A stretch of DNA of 56,512 nt from Dipetalonema caudispina. Its lineage: Eukaryota > Nematoda > Chromadorea > Rhabditida > Onchocercidae. Location of the stretch: positions 1 through 56,512 of the forward strand of contig JABVXV010000373.1 of the NCBI GenBank assembly GCA_013365325.1, written 5' to 3'. Shown here one piece after another: positions 10,101-23,399 of this stretch; within the stretch, counting starts at the first letter, position 1, and every line of letters starts with the position of its first letter. Under the pieces are notes generated by a model. That model saw only the letters and a list, made by a program, of their open reading frames with translations, did no database searches and had not been told where the DNA came from. A program made the position numbers and the translations under genes.

Positions 10101-12748
10101 TCATTCCGGATGCAACGGTTCGGATGAAAATAGGTGTTGTTAAGTGTCATCCATACTTTGGCAGCAAAGAAATGACGGGGTTAGTTTGCTAAGCTTAAAA
10201 TTCTGCTTGCGTGCTAGCGTCAAGGACAATAGGTCGTCCAAGTTTTAATTTGCATATTAGTAGATACCAAATTATCTTTTATCTTTCTTCAAGCAGCCGA
10301 TGAAGGAAAAAATCAGAATGTTTTTTGTTTTAATAAATCTGTCAAAATGAGTCGAAACAAGAATTTTGGTTGGTAGAAAGGACCACCTGTGGTAGATATC
10401 AGATTTTTGGAATATTGGTGTGAGAAGTAGCTAACTTTACAAATAAATATTCATAATATTCTTGTAATAGATGATATTTTCTTACCGCGCGGCTTTCATC
10501 TGCTTCAATAAGATTATTCGGTTATTCGGTTGGCAGTGAGCACATAAACACTTTTCGTTTGATCACTTTCTTTTTCAAATGAATAAGAATATTTTAGAAT
10601 ACAAGAACTATACTCAATAAGAACGAAAGAAAATAACGTGTTCCAATTGTCCAGGGCGGCAAATTTTGATCAAGTACGTTGCGCTACCCACTTTTTTATA
10701 ACTCGTAATTTAACCCTAACTTTCCTAATGTAGACACTTTTATATAAGGATCAAGTACCATTAAAAGTAATATAACTTTTGCCAGATGAGCTCTGGTTTT
10801 GCAGCTCTTATTTCATTTATGTTTACCAACGAATTCTTCTATTTTTCATTTAGTTTCGGAAAATTTCAGGGTTTTGGAGGAGGTTGCAGTATTGGTGATT
10901 CTGGAATTGGCTCCGAAGGGTGTTTAAATGCTCGGCCACGATCAGTTTCTGACTGTAAAGCCTTGTACAAACAATTGATACTGGGCTATTATACTGGTAC
11001 TGTCATAGTTATTATCCAAGTACCACCGTTTTTTTTAAAAATGGGGCGGATTTAAGCTAGATATGTTTTTATATAAGTTTTCAGAAAAAAGTTATTGATA
11101 TCCTTAAAATTGTTGCATTTCACATAGTACACGCTGATTTGATTTATCGCAGGCTCATAATAAATTTCGAAATTTGATTGTCGCTTTATAACTAGTTTCT
11201 TTCAACGTAATTGGTTTTGTTTTAGTATCAGATGAAGCGCCTTGCCTGCTTGATTTTCAATTAAATATGGTGAGCAAATGGGTGGATTATACTAATAAAT
11301 ACGGTTTTGGCTGTGTTCTCAGCGATGGTACCCACTGCACTTTGTTTGTCGATAATTCTTCTGTTTCCCGCAGGCAATTTTCACATTCTTACGACTAAAC
11401 CGAATTTCAGTAGTAAATCGAGTATAATCGTTAAGGTTTGTGAAACTAATCATTGCATGTTTCACTGAATGGTATTAATGTACTCTCATCCGTCAGTTTT
11501 CCTATGCATGCTGTGCTGAAGCTGGTTATATGTTATTGTCCTATTCTTTTTAACTACTGCGAATTTTCTTAGGCGTGCTGCAGAAAAAGAAACTGAACGT
11601 TACTTGATGATATCTGATATAGACCAAGACCCGTGGACTTTCTTGGAATGGACTACCCTGGACACTATCAATGATCAACGACTGGCGAAAAAAGTCCGTA
11701 TTGTGGAACTTTTCAGGTCGTACTATTATCGTTTTGCAATTTTTTTGGATAAATTATGAGAAATTTGTTACAAAATTAGTTTAAAAAGTTTTTTTAAAAA
11801 AATTTGGTAGAATAATCCTAGTAAGAAATTTTGCAATATTAAAAGATTCGAATATATTGCCAGCAAAATGGAAGTGTTTTTCTCTCAATTAGTGATACTG
11901 CTCCGTCCGTAATTTTTCTTTCGTCTCTTGCTGTATTTCTGTTTTTCACTGTTGACGAATCACACGTTAATATTCTTTTATGTGTTTTGCAGTGACTATA
12001 TGGATAAGGAGCTTCAACCAGTATATGAGCACAGCAGTGTTCGCCAGCAGCTAGATGCCTTGGTTTATCAAAAACGACATAGTGGAGTATTATTGATGTT
12101 TCTTGCTTTGGGAACTATTCAGGTAACTACATCTATTTATTCAAGCCTTAAGAAGTGCATTTCTTTTATGCTTTTTATTTGATCTGTCGAAATTTTTGTA
12201 ATTTTGATATTGCTGTATGATTGTTTAACGTACGCAGATAATACATGAATTCAGGCATTGTTTAGATCTCCATCTACGTACTTAAACTTAGGTATTGTTT
12301 ATATAAGAGATAGCAATAGAGTTCCAGTTTCTGACAAGACTTTTCTGTTCATTGTTATTTTTTGGCTTAATTAGAAATGTGCGGTAAGCTCGTGAACAAA
12401 TATGGCATTGGTCACATTGAATACATTGCATTTTATGACTATTCACAGCTAGGCTTACATTTTATTGTACATTTCGGTTGTAATATAAGAAAAATATTTC
12501 ATTTTTTCTAGATTAATTTCCTGGAATCACACGAAAAATTGGTTATCAGTCGGGATGAACATAGTCGTTTACTGCTTACGGTAATCGACCGACGCGTCGG
12601 TTTCCGTACATATCATCTGCTTCCTTGTGCTTCATCACCTACGCGCCCAAACTGTCAAAGAGTTCAGGATCTGCTGAATAAGGCTTGTCGGCTTTTGGAA
12701 GGCGAGGAAGCACTGTTGCAACGAATTTACTGTGCTACGCGGTGTTAG
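7195..12748 (+). CDS. plk: Polo-like kinase, two polo boxes, divergent
   Basis: Serine/threonine kinase of the PLK1/2/3 type, which drives mitotic or meiotic events at centrosomes, kinetochores and spindle. Exons: 7195-7350, 7686-7941, 8503-8639, 8950-9045, 9770-9963, 10096-10179, 10854-10996, 11226-11373, 11573-11716, 11993-12122, 12512-12748; all phases agree, giving 574 aa (PLK1-like proteins have about 600). Visible: glycine loop GKGGFARCY (51-59), VALK Lys73, HRDLKPGN (Asp170), DFG (188-190), GTPNY (207-211). C-terminally, KWVDYTNKYG (373-382) marks polo box 1 and INFLESHEKLVI plus FRTYHL mark polo box 2. Oddities: Asn204 replaces the phosphorylated T-loop Thr, the APE motif reads SPQ, DVWS reads EAWS, and Met370 replaces the polo-box Trp414 of human PLK1, while the His/Lys phosphate pincer (His503, Lys505) is kept. 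Catalytic residues are intact, so it is probably active. It may be a PLK-3-like paralogue rather than PLK-1. Confidence 0.93.
11374..11572 (+). other. GC-AG intron inside the first polo box
   Basis: The exon ends at CGCAG and continues GCAATT instead of GT. Only this junction keeps the frame: phase 2 before, TTCTTAG acceptor after, joining Arg residues ahead of AAEKETERYLM. I found no in-frame phase-2 GT donor in the exon, and reading on reaches a stop at about 11396. Confidence 0.7.
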
Positions 12749-15069
12749 TTTTAATTTTCTGCAACCATACCGGAAATAGGTTTTCGGTCACAGTAGAACG
12801 TAACATCCGTTTGCGATATCTCTCCAATCACTGCATTCCGTTAGAAAGATACAGGTGCACTAACCGGAAGCGGATCTCCCTGTCATATGTGCCTTTCGCT
12901 GCACAGTCTTTTGCCATCTTTTTTCTGTTTCCTTCTTTCAGTTCAGTTCTTGGTTATTGTTTTCGAATGTATCAGTAAGTGCTTTTCTATGCTCTATAAT
13001 GGGAAAGTGCCGCTACCATATTACAACATTATCCTAGGGAACTTTGTAGGAAGTCCAATGTTATTCTATAAATGTCGTCTATCATTGCACTTTGATACTA
13101 AGCCAACACAGAGTCCAAGCTGCACTAGGATCACGTGTAGTTTAAAGTACATATAACATTTGCTCTTCCCGTCATGTTACCTTAGTCCTTTCTTGTTCTC
13201 TTTCTCTTTTCTTTTTGGTCCTAGCATTATTTTGTTGTACGAAAGTCCATATTCTTGTTTTACGTAGGTTTTTTGTCGATGTGTTTTTTCATTTTTTCGT
13301 TATCACTTAATCAAAATTGATTATAATTACTGACTTCTTTCTTTAGTCATTGTATTTTCTTGCAAAAACAGCCGCTGTTCGAGAAAAGCTGGAGTTGAAT
13401 CCCGAAAGTTCTTTTCGAAAATTACGATGAAAGAGAACAGTCGAGAGGCATAAGAGTGGGACTACCTTCTCTTACACTCTACTTTCTTTTCTGACTCGTG
13501 TTTTCCTTGTCTTTCGTAATTCGTGAAACTTCTCTCTCTTCATCATTTTACATCATTGGCCATCACTATTCCAAGACATTCCAGTATTTCCATATATCTT
13601 TTCTATTCAGGGCTTTCAAATTTTCGTGAGTATAAACATCGACGTATCAGGGAAGAGCTCAAGTATTTGCAGTTTTCAGAGATTTCGCAGAAAATCGTGG
13701 TAAAAATTGACTGAAATAGAACATCGTAAACAAAACCAATTTTCTGGTTCCATAGTTACCCGTGACTTTTGCTCTCACCAGGACGCCGTGTGTTACAATA
13801 TACCCTTCCAAGATCCCTTCATCCCAAAACATGTTTTTATATACGTGTATGATATTTGGTTACCTATGTGAACTGCCTTCACTTTTCTGTGTTTTTTGAC
13901 ATTTAATACTAATCTCTTTGCTTTTTTCTTCTCAGTTTGGTTTATTCTGGCAAGTAAAATAGAAGCAGAATTCTCGAGATTATTACTTCACAAGAATGAA
14001 AAGAAGTTATTATACAAAACACTTGTGGCAGTCATTGATTACACGATATAACTGAAAGAGTTGATGTCTTGGCACAGTCAATCATAACTCTTAAATAGCC
14101 AGTTTTGGAGTCATGAATGGATAATCAAGTTATTAGGAATGCTTCTTCCAACTAAGGCATGTAGAATTATAACGACAAGAGATAATTAACAGATTTGGAC
14201 CACCACCATCCGTTCCCATTCTACTGTAATGGTTATGAACCTACAACGTTTCCTCAGAGCAGTATGTAGCTCTTAATTGGCTCTTTTTCCCAGTCCCTCT
14301 TTTGGGTTCAGCAATTTCTCCTAACATATCGGCTTACAGTCATGCTGAGTAGGATCAGATCTCTTTTCAAATCGCTTTTTAAATTGACATATGGCATAGA
14401 GAATAACAGGTCTCAAATAAGATTTGGCTATGTATGCATGCGTACGGTTCCTGAAAATTGAAACGTACTTCAAATTAAGCGAAATTCATTTAATCGTTAA
14501 AGCAGCTTTTACTGGAGAAGGTAGAAATTGCATTTTAGAAGAGAAATTAGTAAATTATAATCTTGAATGCTTTAATGCTGTGTACTGTTGATGTTCTGTT
14601 GCTAACATAGCATCAATTGCAACTTATTATGTAACTTTATTTGAATGTCGTTCGTTTTTTTATTTCCTTCTTCTTCCAATTTCTGGATCTTCAACAGTAG
14701 GATGGATGAGGTAAAAGATAAATCCGATACTCAATAATCCAATTTGTTCATATCATCCACTTTCAAGCCTTTCAAATTTAAGTTAGACCGTGGAACATCA
14801 AAATAATTCTCGCATCTAATAAAACAAAACGTTTTGTTTTGTTCATATTGAAATTTACAAAATTTTTATTTTCTGTACATCCAGAATTCTGATCTGTTGT
14901 TTTTGGATTAGATACTAAATCCTGAAAATTAACATGATTTTTACTGGTAACTCGATGCACCATACTTGGAAGTATTTTAATGATACTATTGTATAATGGA
15001 ATGACTCCAAATATCTTCAGAAAAAAAGCAGGAAGATTAAATTGTTCGGACTTTCAGTTTCTTCCAGTT
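12749..15069. other. Intergenic, 3' of kinase gene
   Basis: 3' UTR of the kinase and intergenic DNA. Short open frames at 12685-13156 overlap the end of the kinase or are pyrimidine-rich and lack splice support. No RNA gene is evident. Confidence 0.55.
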
Positions 15070-15144
15070 TATTTTATTTAAATGTTTGTGAAATACTGCT
15101 GTACACCGTATGCAGCAGTATTTCACCAATATTTAAATAAAATA
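15070..15144. ncRNA. Near-perfect 31-bp-arm hairpin, candidate miRNA precursor or MITE
   Basis: The arm at 15071-15101 pairs with 15113-15143: 29 Watson-Crick pairs, one G-U and one T-C mismatch. The loop is 11 nt (15102-15112). One more T-A pair extends the base. The inner half is GTGAAATACTGCTG against CAGCAGTATTTCAC. The total of about 75 nt is the size of a pre-miRNA. Such tight pairing could also come from a small palindromic transposon. No known miRNA is recognised. It lies in intergenic DNA 2.3 kb after the kinase and 2.2 kb beyond the synaptotagmin stop. Confidence 0.5.
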
Positions 15145-17386
15145 CAGGCATTCACATCTCCTCTTCTTTGGATCTGAGCTAATAACTACACGTATACGAT
15201 TTTTTAGAAAGCTAGAAATTCTGTATAATAAAGGTAACAACACAGTATTAAAAAGTACTCTAGTATTGATAAATTGTGAGTAACTCTTGGATGTTAACGA
15301 CATTAAAGACCTACAGACAGTTTCATGTATACCTGCCTGATAAGATAATTGTTGGGAGGTGCCATTGTCTTTACATTCAAACAATTTTGTAATAAAATAA
15401 ATTTGTAATAACTAAATTTTCTCTTGTATAAAATATTAGCAGAATTATCTTTGATAATATTTTGACAACAGCAACTGACGACTGTCATTTACAAATGAGA
15501 ATGAAACGAAGTGGTAGGAAGAGAAAGACAGTATCAGTTCAATTCTATGCGGCTATCGCAATTAGATTATTGATAATAACAAAGATAGTGATGATGGTAA
15601 TGTTGATAGTTGGGAAGGAAATAGATTATAGCACATATAACTTCAAAGTTTCAAATCTTCGAGCTCGTAACATCTGGTAAATGATGCGAACGTTTCGTTT
15701 TACAACATTGATGGTAACAGCAACAATTTTTATAGCTTTATCAACGGTAAGATACTTCTTTACATTGGTAGTCTAGACAACAGAAACTTCCAAATAACTA
15801 ATTGCTCAAGCAAAAAATTCAAGTTTTTTTTTTTATTTTTGCTTCATAGAAATACATACTTTATGTAGATTGTCGCAACGTTATTCTTGCATTTGTTGCG
15901 AAAACACTCAAGAAAGCATGCATAGTGATAAAATACAGCAATATCGATTAATCAAAATTAAAAAAGATTTTAGCAAAGATGCCAATTGGATTATTTGGAA
16001 TTTCAGGAGTTCATTTATTCCCTTCAATGCTAACAATTATTTAGTCTTATCTGCCACAGGATAAATAATTAAAATAATAATAATATAAAATAATTTTGAA
16101 TAATTTCACCAACCGTTAATTTGCTTTATGATTTCCTGCGCAATGTCGGTCTACAAACCTTCCTTTCTAGAGAATTATAGGGAACGAATCTACGTGATCG
16201 TTTGTTTTTTCCTTTTCCAGATTCCGGAAATCAGTTGGAATACTAAGGGTAAAAGCAAGCTACCTACCTTCAAAATTTGACAAATAAAATGAGCTCCTTC
16301 AAATTTAAGGCATATTTTGCTTGATGATATTAAAGCCATATCTATAAGATCGTGTTAACTTGGAAGTCTCTTATCCAACTTCTACCTCATGTGGCATTAT
16401 TGAAACTTCAAAAAAAGGAACTTTTCTGGCAGATTTCAAATTATTCCATGAAAAAAAAAAAAAATGAAGTAAACCTGTTTTGCTTATTTTCTTAAGGTAA
16501 ATTGCCTAGAAAACAATAATCTCAGCAACTCGATTATTGCTAAACAATCAAAATCATTCAGCTTGGTTCCACATTTCACACCTCTTCCTGAATCTCGTCA
16601 ACAGTGTCATTTAAGGTAGGTAGGTTGGCAACCTTTGTAAGAAAAGTCTTTAGCGAACTTGCCAAGTCAATACTTTCTAAGTTTGGACTAACCTGTGTTG
16701 TACTACCATATCGAAATTTTGAAATTTAAATCCTAAAGTATGTCGGAAAAAAGCTTCTGACATCAATCTTTAACTCTTTTTCATGAAAAAAATCTTACAG
16801 GAAGAGGTAAAAGTGATAATTATGATAATTAAGGAGTAACAATCTAAAATAAACAGATAGAACCTGTAATTTTTTTATTTTAAAAGGAAGAAGAAACAAT
16901 AGATGCAATCTGTTAGATAGAAAGAAAAAAGTTCTATTCTCTGAACAGTTCAAGCGTATGAAAAGGGAAATGGATAATCAACAAGTAGCTTGATAGTTGA
17001 CCCGAAATTTTTAAATAATAATTTCTATCAAAATATATTACTTTAAAAATGAAAGAATTATTCTTAGTCTACTGTACATCGACGTGCAATATTAACTGAC
17101 CATTGAAAAGAAATATATGTTTCGAGCTAGACTGAGGATTTCAACTGATTTCGGAGAGTTTATATTCATGAATAAATTCTGCTGAAGGTGTTAATGATCC
17201 GAAAAGATACTCAGATATGGTGGCTCATTTGGCACTATATTTTTATACTACTATTTCTACAGAAATTGTCGAAAATAGGATATTATTCTGCGTTTTTAGA
17301 ACCAAATGGACCGATGAAATGGATCGAGATAATAGTAGGAGAAAAATTCCGAAGCGCCTAAGAAGGAAGGTCGCTGCGATCAAAAT
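15145..17386. other. Intergenic, no gene seen
   Basis: Region between the hairpin and the synaptotagmin stop codon. It includes the 3' UTR of the minus-strand synaptotagmin gene near 16.9-17.4 kb. Short open frames at 15462-15680 and 15870-16064 have no recognisable domain or good splice context. Confidence 0.55.
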
Positions 17387-20300
17387 TTAAGGTTTTTCAG
17401 GCTCTTCTACAGGCCCTAAAGTATGCCATTGAGCAATGGGTCTACGTGGACTGGCTAACATATCCATCCAGTGTCGTAATTCTGCACCTGTTGCTGAACA
17501 GCCCAATATGCATCGACCGATGGCATCGTTGGAGCCCAACTTATCGTAATCCATCACAGTTATCATCAGTGAAACTTTCTGCAACAATACTACCATTCCA
17601 TTATCGTTAAGAATTTGTACTGGAACAGCAAATATAAGTGAACGAGAAAGAACGAGTCGAGAAGTTTTTTGATTTGGATGATGCTTAAGGTTCAAATCGA
17701 ATGATAGTTGGAGGACAGAATGAAAAATATTATCCACTTTCATGAGCAACTTTGTATAGTACAATACCTCCAAATTTTAAGAAACAAAATTCTCCATAAT
17801 CCTTAGTTAAAGCTGAAGAAGAAATGACTTCTGCGTTTTTAATTTGCAATATTGACTTTTTGCATAATGTAGGTCTTGTCAAATCACAGGTCAATACTCT
17901 CACTCTTTCTTTCTAAATTAAAAATCAGAGCTCCGATTTATGTACCATTATTTCAAGACCATTTATCACCTGAATTTGCTCGAATGGTACTTCAAATGAG
18001 AACGATTCGTTGTAGTAAGGATTCAGAGTGCACTTTTTGATGCTTGTTTTCTTCTTTTTCAACCGTTTTCCACCTTGCAGCAATACTATCTTCACGTATG
18101 GATCTAAAAAATGCCTCAACTTACATTACTTGCATTTGGCATAATCTTAAAATGTCTTGTAAACTAAACTGTATTTGAAATGATTTAAGTAAACGCTCAC
18201 ATTTTCTACTTTTGAATTAGAAATGAGATTGAATTACAGATGATACCTTAGAAGATAAATTTACCTGATAATCCACCAACATCCATTTTTTTCAAATTCT
18301 TGGCTTCCAGAATAACTACTGTAAGCTTACCAGCTGTTGGTACATACCTCAATGAAAAGCAAATATCGCCCAAACTTTTATCCTACAATCAAAAATAAAT
18401 CGGATGAATTTAAGCAATTTCCTCGTGAATTTCATCATTTATCTAAGGTTTCAGTATTTAGCATAAAATAATGGAGATGATATTTATTAATACAATGTAG
18501 GACTAACGGCTTCTTTGTCATCAGGAGGAGGTGCAATGTCTTTCCATTCCTCGATCACTTGGCCAAGATCTATTTTACCGAGTGGTATCAGTACCTGACC
18601 GATTTGATCATGTTTAGAGAAACGGTCAAAGTCGTACACCGCGAAAACCAGCGTCTTTGATGCTATTTCAACGAACGGTACCTGAAGATGGTGAGCAAAG
18701 ATTAAGATATTGAATGAATTCCACTTTAATAAGAATAGAAAAGAGCAGGATAGTATACCTTAAATATAAACGTTTCGTTGAAAACAGGATTAAGTGTTTT
18801 ACGATGCACTTTCGTTTCTACTTTCTTCTTTTTTTCCGGTAGAAGGTACAGTTTCACATAAGGATCCGATGTTCCGCTCATATCCATACCTGGCAAATCT
18901 TCCGCTTGTATCACTGTTACTGCTAACTGAAACTTCACATTTATTCGTGATAGTTTAAATTTGAATTCAGAAAATATTATAAGATTATAAAAAGGGACTC
19001 ATACAATTGTTAGCTTTTCCTCATTACTTCGGATGAAATAATATCTTATGTAGTAAATTTAAAAGCAAAATTTCTGCAACTTATTGTATCGAATGATATA
19101 ATTTTGAAATTCAAATTTTAACTGAATCCAGTTGAATCCTTCAGTGGAATCCAACTGACAACTCCTATAACAGCAACGAAAGATTGTCAACGGCTAAATA
19201 GTTCAACGAACTATTAGATACTTATGCAAAGGCTTTGAAAAAATGAAGAAGACAACCTTATTGATCAAAACTCATAAAGCTAAGTAATACGAAACGTTAT
19301 ATATCTCCAGCGAATAAAAAAAATAAAAATCGAAATAATTTTCGCAGATGCTATCAGGCCTTTTTATTGTTTTTCGGAAAATTTATCCGATATGCAAATG
19401 TACTATTGCACTGGATAGTCCTAGTATTGAATGAAAATTTAGATAAACATACGAGTTCAAAACTTTTTAAAGTACCTGATTTTGTTGGAAATCATAGTCG
19501 AGCTTATACTGGAGTCTTCCAAGTTTTACCTGAAGAAGGAAATAATAAAATGAGTTCGCAAAATAAATTCCATTCCTACGAAGAGTACTTTTAGTCGAGC
19601 TTCCTTACTCGAAATGAAAAAGCCACCGAAAGATAATTTTTCAGAATAAACTTACTTCGTTTAACAGCTTCTAAATACTTGTTCAAGGAAAATTAATTGT
19701 TGTTCAGAAAATTAATTAACAAGAAATGAATGACAGAAAACTAAGTTTTCCGTAATGAAGAATATCCTTTTATAAGGGAAATAATTAGATATAAGAATGC
19801 CAACTTCTTCCTTTTCTTCTGCTTGCTCCTTCTCATTTTGTTCCATATTTTCCTCCAAATGTTCTAAATCCGTTGCCAGCTAAAAAAAATATTTGCTTAA
19901 GTATTAAATTTAAAATGCTATAAAAATAAACATAATAATCATTTATATCCTTTACATGTGTCAATTTGGGTCAAAAGCAAAAATGATTCAAACTTGAATT
20001 TAACCCTTTATTAGAGTCAATAATAAAATTTCTACCTTATTTTTATCAATCGTGATAAGATCTGCGCCTTTTCCGCCAAAAAATCCCTTCAGCCCTTTCT
20101 GTTTCTTGTCGCCATGTCGTTTCTTGCCAAACAATTTTCGTATTAGAAAGAAAGCACAACATAAAATTAGTGCAAGGCTAATTATGCCGAAAAAAACGAA
20201 GATCCATTCAGACACTGAAATAGTTGTTGAAGTTTGAAATTTTTATTCGAAAAAGAACTCAAAGCTTTTGCAGCTTTTCATTCTACCATTTTGTGCTAAT

Positions 20301-21775
20301 CACTAATTTTTTAATCATCCAGTAAAAAGTTCGAAATTTGAACTAAGTGACGAATGTAATAATAATTTGTGTAGTAATTCAAAACTCAATGTTAGTCTTT
20401 ATGTCATACAAAAAGTATACAAATATTTTGAAATAATTTGGAAGCGCAAAAGCCCAAATGTAGACTGTTCTATTCATATATAGGCCAAAATAAAGTGAAG
20501 AATAACTATTGAGATTAAGAATAAGCAAAACGAACAACCGGTTTTTGCCATCACTTTCTTCCGGGCAATATCGGAAAGTGTTTTTGCTTTATCGCCAACA
20601 AAATTTACTACCGCATCTTTTAGTGATTCTTTGTTTGTTGTTAGCTGTCTATAAAAGTTGCTGAATATTTCTTCATAATAGTATCAATCATTTAATTTGT
20701 CGTTAAAGTAAATAGAGTCCAAAAGAAAATCGATCAAAATTCTTCAAAAGGGTTTTATTTATACACTAAAAAATTCTGTTGGCATAGGTGAATTCCCTGA
20801 AATTTTAAATTATGACGTTTAGCAAATGCTCAACCACATGACTTCGCTATTTGAACAACCTATTCGGGTAGATTTTTGAATCAACAGAAATGTTTATTGA
20901 TTAACCAGGTGAGTATTACTTCTCATCTCCTATGATAGGAGGAGGTCGCGGTTAGAATTATTAGAGATTGGAAAAGTATTCAAATAAAATATCGTAGAAC
21001 ATTATGGAAGACAAATGAATTTTTTTGGTATTCATTGTTTTTGACTTAATTTTAAATGGAAAAAAACAAATCCAAAGGAAGTTGATTCGTTTTATTTAGA
21101 GATATTATAAGGATAACAGAGAAAAGAAAGCAATGGAATAAGATGTGGGAGTAAGGATAAGGGCTAATTTTAAGATTACCTCTTTGAAAATAAATATAAG
21201 AAACTGAAGTTCATTTCAGGATGATATTACAACTATTTCTTAGATGATAGTCACTGCTTTTACAAGAATTTTTGAATTTTTTCAAGTAAACCTCCAACTG
21301 TAGCTTGAGGTCCAGTTATTACTGTTTGATTGGACTTGACAGCATTGAGGAATTGCACATTAGTGATAAACTAGTATGGAAGATAATGCTGAAGAGTGGC
21401 ATTATTGATTAGTTTCTTTAAATTATTCAGAAGAGATTATAATGCCACATCCTAGTATTCTGTCTTAAAATCGATAAGCAATTTAAGCTTATAAATAGAA
21501 ATGTTTCTGAAGTAAGGTGGATTCTGATCGTTACACATGACACGAGCTATTTCTTCATTTCCTTCAAGAAGATTAATCATTTTTCTTTCAAATCAAGAAT
21601 TAAATTGAAGTTGATCTTACGCAATCGCTTCTGTGGTCGGCCGAGAGACTCTAGTGGAAGCAGCTGTGGTGACGACAATAGTCGACGGCATCAACATGGG
21701 TTCATCCGATGGTTCATGTTCTACGTTAAGCTCGTGGCCAAGCTCCGGTTCATCGCTCAAATCGATCTTCACCAT
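17387..21775 (-). CDS. snt-1: Synaptotagmin (SNT-1 type)
   Basis: Calcium sensor of synaptic vesicles that triggers transmitter release with SNARE proteins. Ten exons (transcription order): 21621-21775, 20539-20648, 20036-20214, 19805-19879, 19476-19529, 18759-18926, 18508-18681, 18265-18382, 17970-18103, 17387-17578; phases agree and give 452 aa. Start MVKIDLSDE resembles nematode SNT-1. A single transmembrane helix (about 93-112) is followed by a basic Lys-rich stretch, then an acidic linker. C2A (about 174-297) keeps the five calcium ligands ([12 protein letters not shown] and [10 protein letters not shown]). C2B (about 307-440) keeps its own ([12 protein letters not shown] and DYDKLGSND), the polybasic KRLKKKK patch and the C-terminal WHTL motif. 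The acceptor of the second exon (TTTTATAG) was chosen because it restores phase. The most distant joins are the first two. No duplicated mutually exclusive C2B exon was seen. Confidence 0.95.
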
Positions 21776-23399
21776 TTCCTTTTTCTATTCCTTTTGTTCA
21801 TTCACCGATGATTCTACATGTTAATGCAATTTCAAAATTATTAAAAAAATCGATAAATTAAATTTGCTCGATTCATTTCGAGTACAGTTCAAAATAAAAC
21901 ATTAAAATTGCAACAACAATAAACACATCATTGTTTCGTGTCATTATTTTCCCTTCTTTTGTAAACTTTAGCAAAAGGTCACTAAAGATTTCGTTTCGTT
22001 AATTCTGAAAATTCTTTCAGAAATTAAAGATATCCATGATCGATAGAGCGAGATTAGTAAATGATCGGAATGTCACTATAGATACAGATTATTTCTGTTG
22101 ATACTTTCTTTTACTGTATTTCTTATTTTCTTACCTTTTTACGTTCATCACACGTCTTTGCTTATAATAAAGTCATGAATTGTTGTGAAATTTGAAAAAA
22201 AGAAAGGGGACAAAATCAATGGATATTTGTGGGAGAGGACAGGAAAAAGAGCAACGTATAGAAGAGCAAACGCTATATTGGCCTATTTAAAGGACAGATT
22301 GATTATTTTTAGCAAAAGCAAAAAGGGAAAAAAAAGGAAATCAGTCGAGAGAAAGAGAAGGAAAATCATTCATTGCATATAATGAAGTTGGTGAGGCATT
22401 TGAATTACTTCACCAATATCAAATCACATTAAATTTGCCTAAATGAAATAGAAATGATAGATTAACTTATCAATTTAGCATTAAGTTCTGTTCATTTTAT
22501 ACATTTCCCTTCTATATATTCTTCTTTATTCATTTCCTTTATTTACCTCTTAATTACTCTCTCACTTATGCAAATTATCCTTCTCTTGATGGTATAATGA
22601 TGATCTTACAAAATAGGATACAGTAGCACATATTCCCGATGGTTTCTAAAATACAAAATGATAATTATAATTAATACAACAGGTATGTATATATTGAAAT
22701 GAATAGTATAGAGGAACTAATGTAATGTTGTAATGTGCTAGTGTGATATCGGATTAAATATCAATTGTCTTACTATTGATTGTCCGAAGTATATCCCCCG
22801 GATACGGTGATTGTCTAGTCAGTAAAATGATCCTGAAGAAAGTCTAATCTGTAAACTTTCTCAGGCATTATGTAAACAATGTAGAATTATAGTCTGAAAC
22901 ATGTACCAGTAAACTGAGAAGTATCTCATTTTGGTTTATTAAATTGGAAGGGGAAAAACTCAAAATTATCTTGACTGCTTGTTTGATTTAGTAGCTGTAA
23001 AACCCTGATATTGATATACTACTATCCAGCATATGAGAAGGATGTATGCATATTTCAGATCAGATACAAAATCACATATGAATACAACGATATCTTACGT
23101 ATCTCAGCGCACCGAAGATATGTAAACTGAAATTTGAGGATTGAATTTGAGATGGAAATGGGAAAAAAAATGAAAAATACTTTTTAAAATTTGAAATTAT
23201 TTGAGAGATGACTGCGGTTAAAGCATTCTGTTTATTGTTCGAACGAAAAAAAAAAAGGAGGATGCGTGCGATGATATTTGAAGAGAAATCGAATTGAGCA
23301 ATTCTGTGATGTGGATGAAAATAAAAATGATGGAAATTTCCCCATAAGCAAATTTTTGCTTCATTTTTCCTCCTTTATTCCTAATCAAAAAAAAAAAGG

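Noticed and set aside
19367..19594. 75-codon plus-strand frame
   Set aside because: It is antisense to the snt-1 exon at 19476-19529, which reads [11 protein letters not shown] on the minus strand and joins its neighbours in phase.
20052..20237. Plus-strand frame over the snt-1 transmembrane exon
   Set aside because: Shadow of the minus-strand exon with a clear membrane helix and matching splice phases.
21605..21824. Two plus-strand frames over the snt-1 start exon
   Set aside because: The minus strand carries MVKIDLSDE with a consensus donor and the correct phase for the next exon.
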